Source: Fidelibacterota bacterium UBA7300
Lineage (GTDB): Bacteria; Fidelibacterota; Marinisomatia; Marinisomatales; UBA2128
NCBI GenBank assembly: GCA_002471865.1
Contig: DKQU01000021.1
Coordinates: 1 to 5,330 of the forward strand
DNA length: 5,330 nt
Direction of reading: 5' to 3'
Positions 5,094 through 5,330 of this stretch are shown here, piece by piece (within the stretch, counting starts at the first letter, position 1; each line of letters opens with the position of its first letter). The notes under the pieces were generated by a model. It made no database searches. It saw nothing but the letters and a program-made list of their open reading frames with translations, and had not been told where the DNA came from. Made by a program: the position numbers and the translations under genes.

Positions 5094-5330
5094 TTATTTG
5101 TTTTTAATCTTTTCGTTTTTAATAGGAGAATAGTCTTTTTTCAATTTCCCATTTACATAAATTTCATCAAAATAACTTTTTGCACCTGTAGCTATATTTA
5201 TATCTTCAACATTCTGAAGGTGAAAATGCAAATGCGGCTCAGAAGAATTTCCTGAATTACCACATAGACCTAATAATTCTCGTTTTTTCACTTTCTGTCC
5301 TTGTTGTACAACGATTGAATTTTGTTTAAA
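5094..5330 (-). CDS. M23 (LytM-type) metallopeptidase, C-terminal part (5' end beyond window)
   Basis: The open frame enters from the right edge and ends at TAA 5096-5094; 78 residues are visible. They match the end of M23 zinc endopeptidases that cut peptidoglycan peptide crosslinks. NSIVVQQGQKVKKRELLG is the typical V-x-x-G-x-x-V-K turn. GNSGNSSEPHLHFHLQ contains the HxH zinc-binding and catalytic pair. The earlier HxxxD part lies outside the window. The tail (SYFDEIYVNGKLKKDYSP) is like that of stand-alone M23 proteins, and nothing is fused after it. A GTG at 5291 could look like a start, but it cuts through the conserved domain, so the true start is upstream. It probably acts in the periplasm; its export signal cannot be seen. 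A strong terminator follows directly. Confidence 0.88.
   Translation of the reverse strand, partial: FKQNSIVVQQGQKVKKRELLGLCGNSGNSSEPHLHFHLQNVEDINIATGAKSYFDEIYVNGKLKKDYSPIKNEKIKNK

Noticed and set aside
4753..5133. Plus-strand frames opposite the acidic gene and terminator (4753-5133 and 4883-5086)
   Set aside because: The translation is Ser/Phe/Pro-rich, typical of the antisense of AT-rich acidic coding DNA, and it runs through the terminator hairpin.
1..5330. CRISPR array, insertion sequence or transposase
   Set aside because: There are no regularly spaced repeats, no terminal inverted repeats with target duplications, and no transposase motifs on either strand.

Overview
The window suggests a member of the Bacteroidota/FCB group. 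The main evidence is a large TonB-dependent receptor with an N-terminal carboxypeptidase-regulatory-like domain, followed by an overlapping lipoprotein of the DUF4249 type, a pairing typical of that group. The exact phylum cannot be fixed from this sequence. Every gene I can support lies on the minus strand, so transcription runs from high to low coordinates.

The left part (1 to about 3830) is of moderate GC, compact and intact. In transcription order it holds a membrane-anchored thiol peroxidase (bcp/PrxQ type, 3791-3267), the receptor (3258-988) and the DUF4249-type lipoprotein (998 to the window edge). Gaps are 8 bases and then an 11-base overlap. The lipoprotein starts at a TTG inside the receptor's 3' end, which indicates an operon with coupled translation. 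An 11-codon leader ORF with a good ribosome binding site sits just before bcp, and a weak promoter candidate lies before that.

The right part (about 3850-5330) is visibly AT-rich and looks different in character. It begins, in transcription order, with the C-terminal end of an M23 (LytM-type) metallopeptidase that enters from the right edge and ends in a strong intrinsic terminator. After that come two small genes with damaged reading frames. One encodes a very acidic protein (4978-4494) whose frame breaks inside a perfect palindrome. The other is a 97-codon frame with ATA where a start codon should be (4380-4087); its end looks like the truncated first half of a nuclease-like domain. Both are preceded by the same 34-base element, which encodes a 9-residue mini-ORF ending one base before the expected start. 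The segment also carries several short perfect inverted repeats.

My reading is a core envelope operon next to a degenerating accessory segment. I see no complete new system. The most unusual items are the duplicated 34-base leader and the palindromes near frame breaks.
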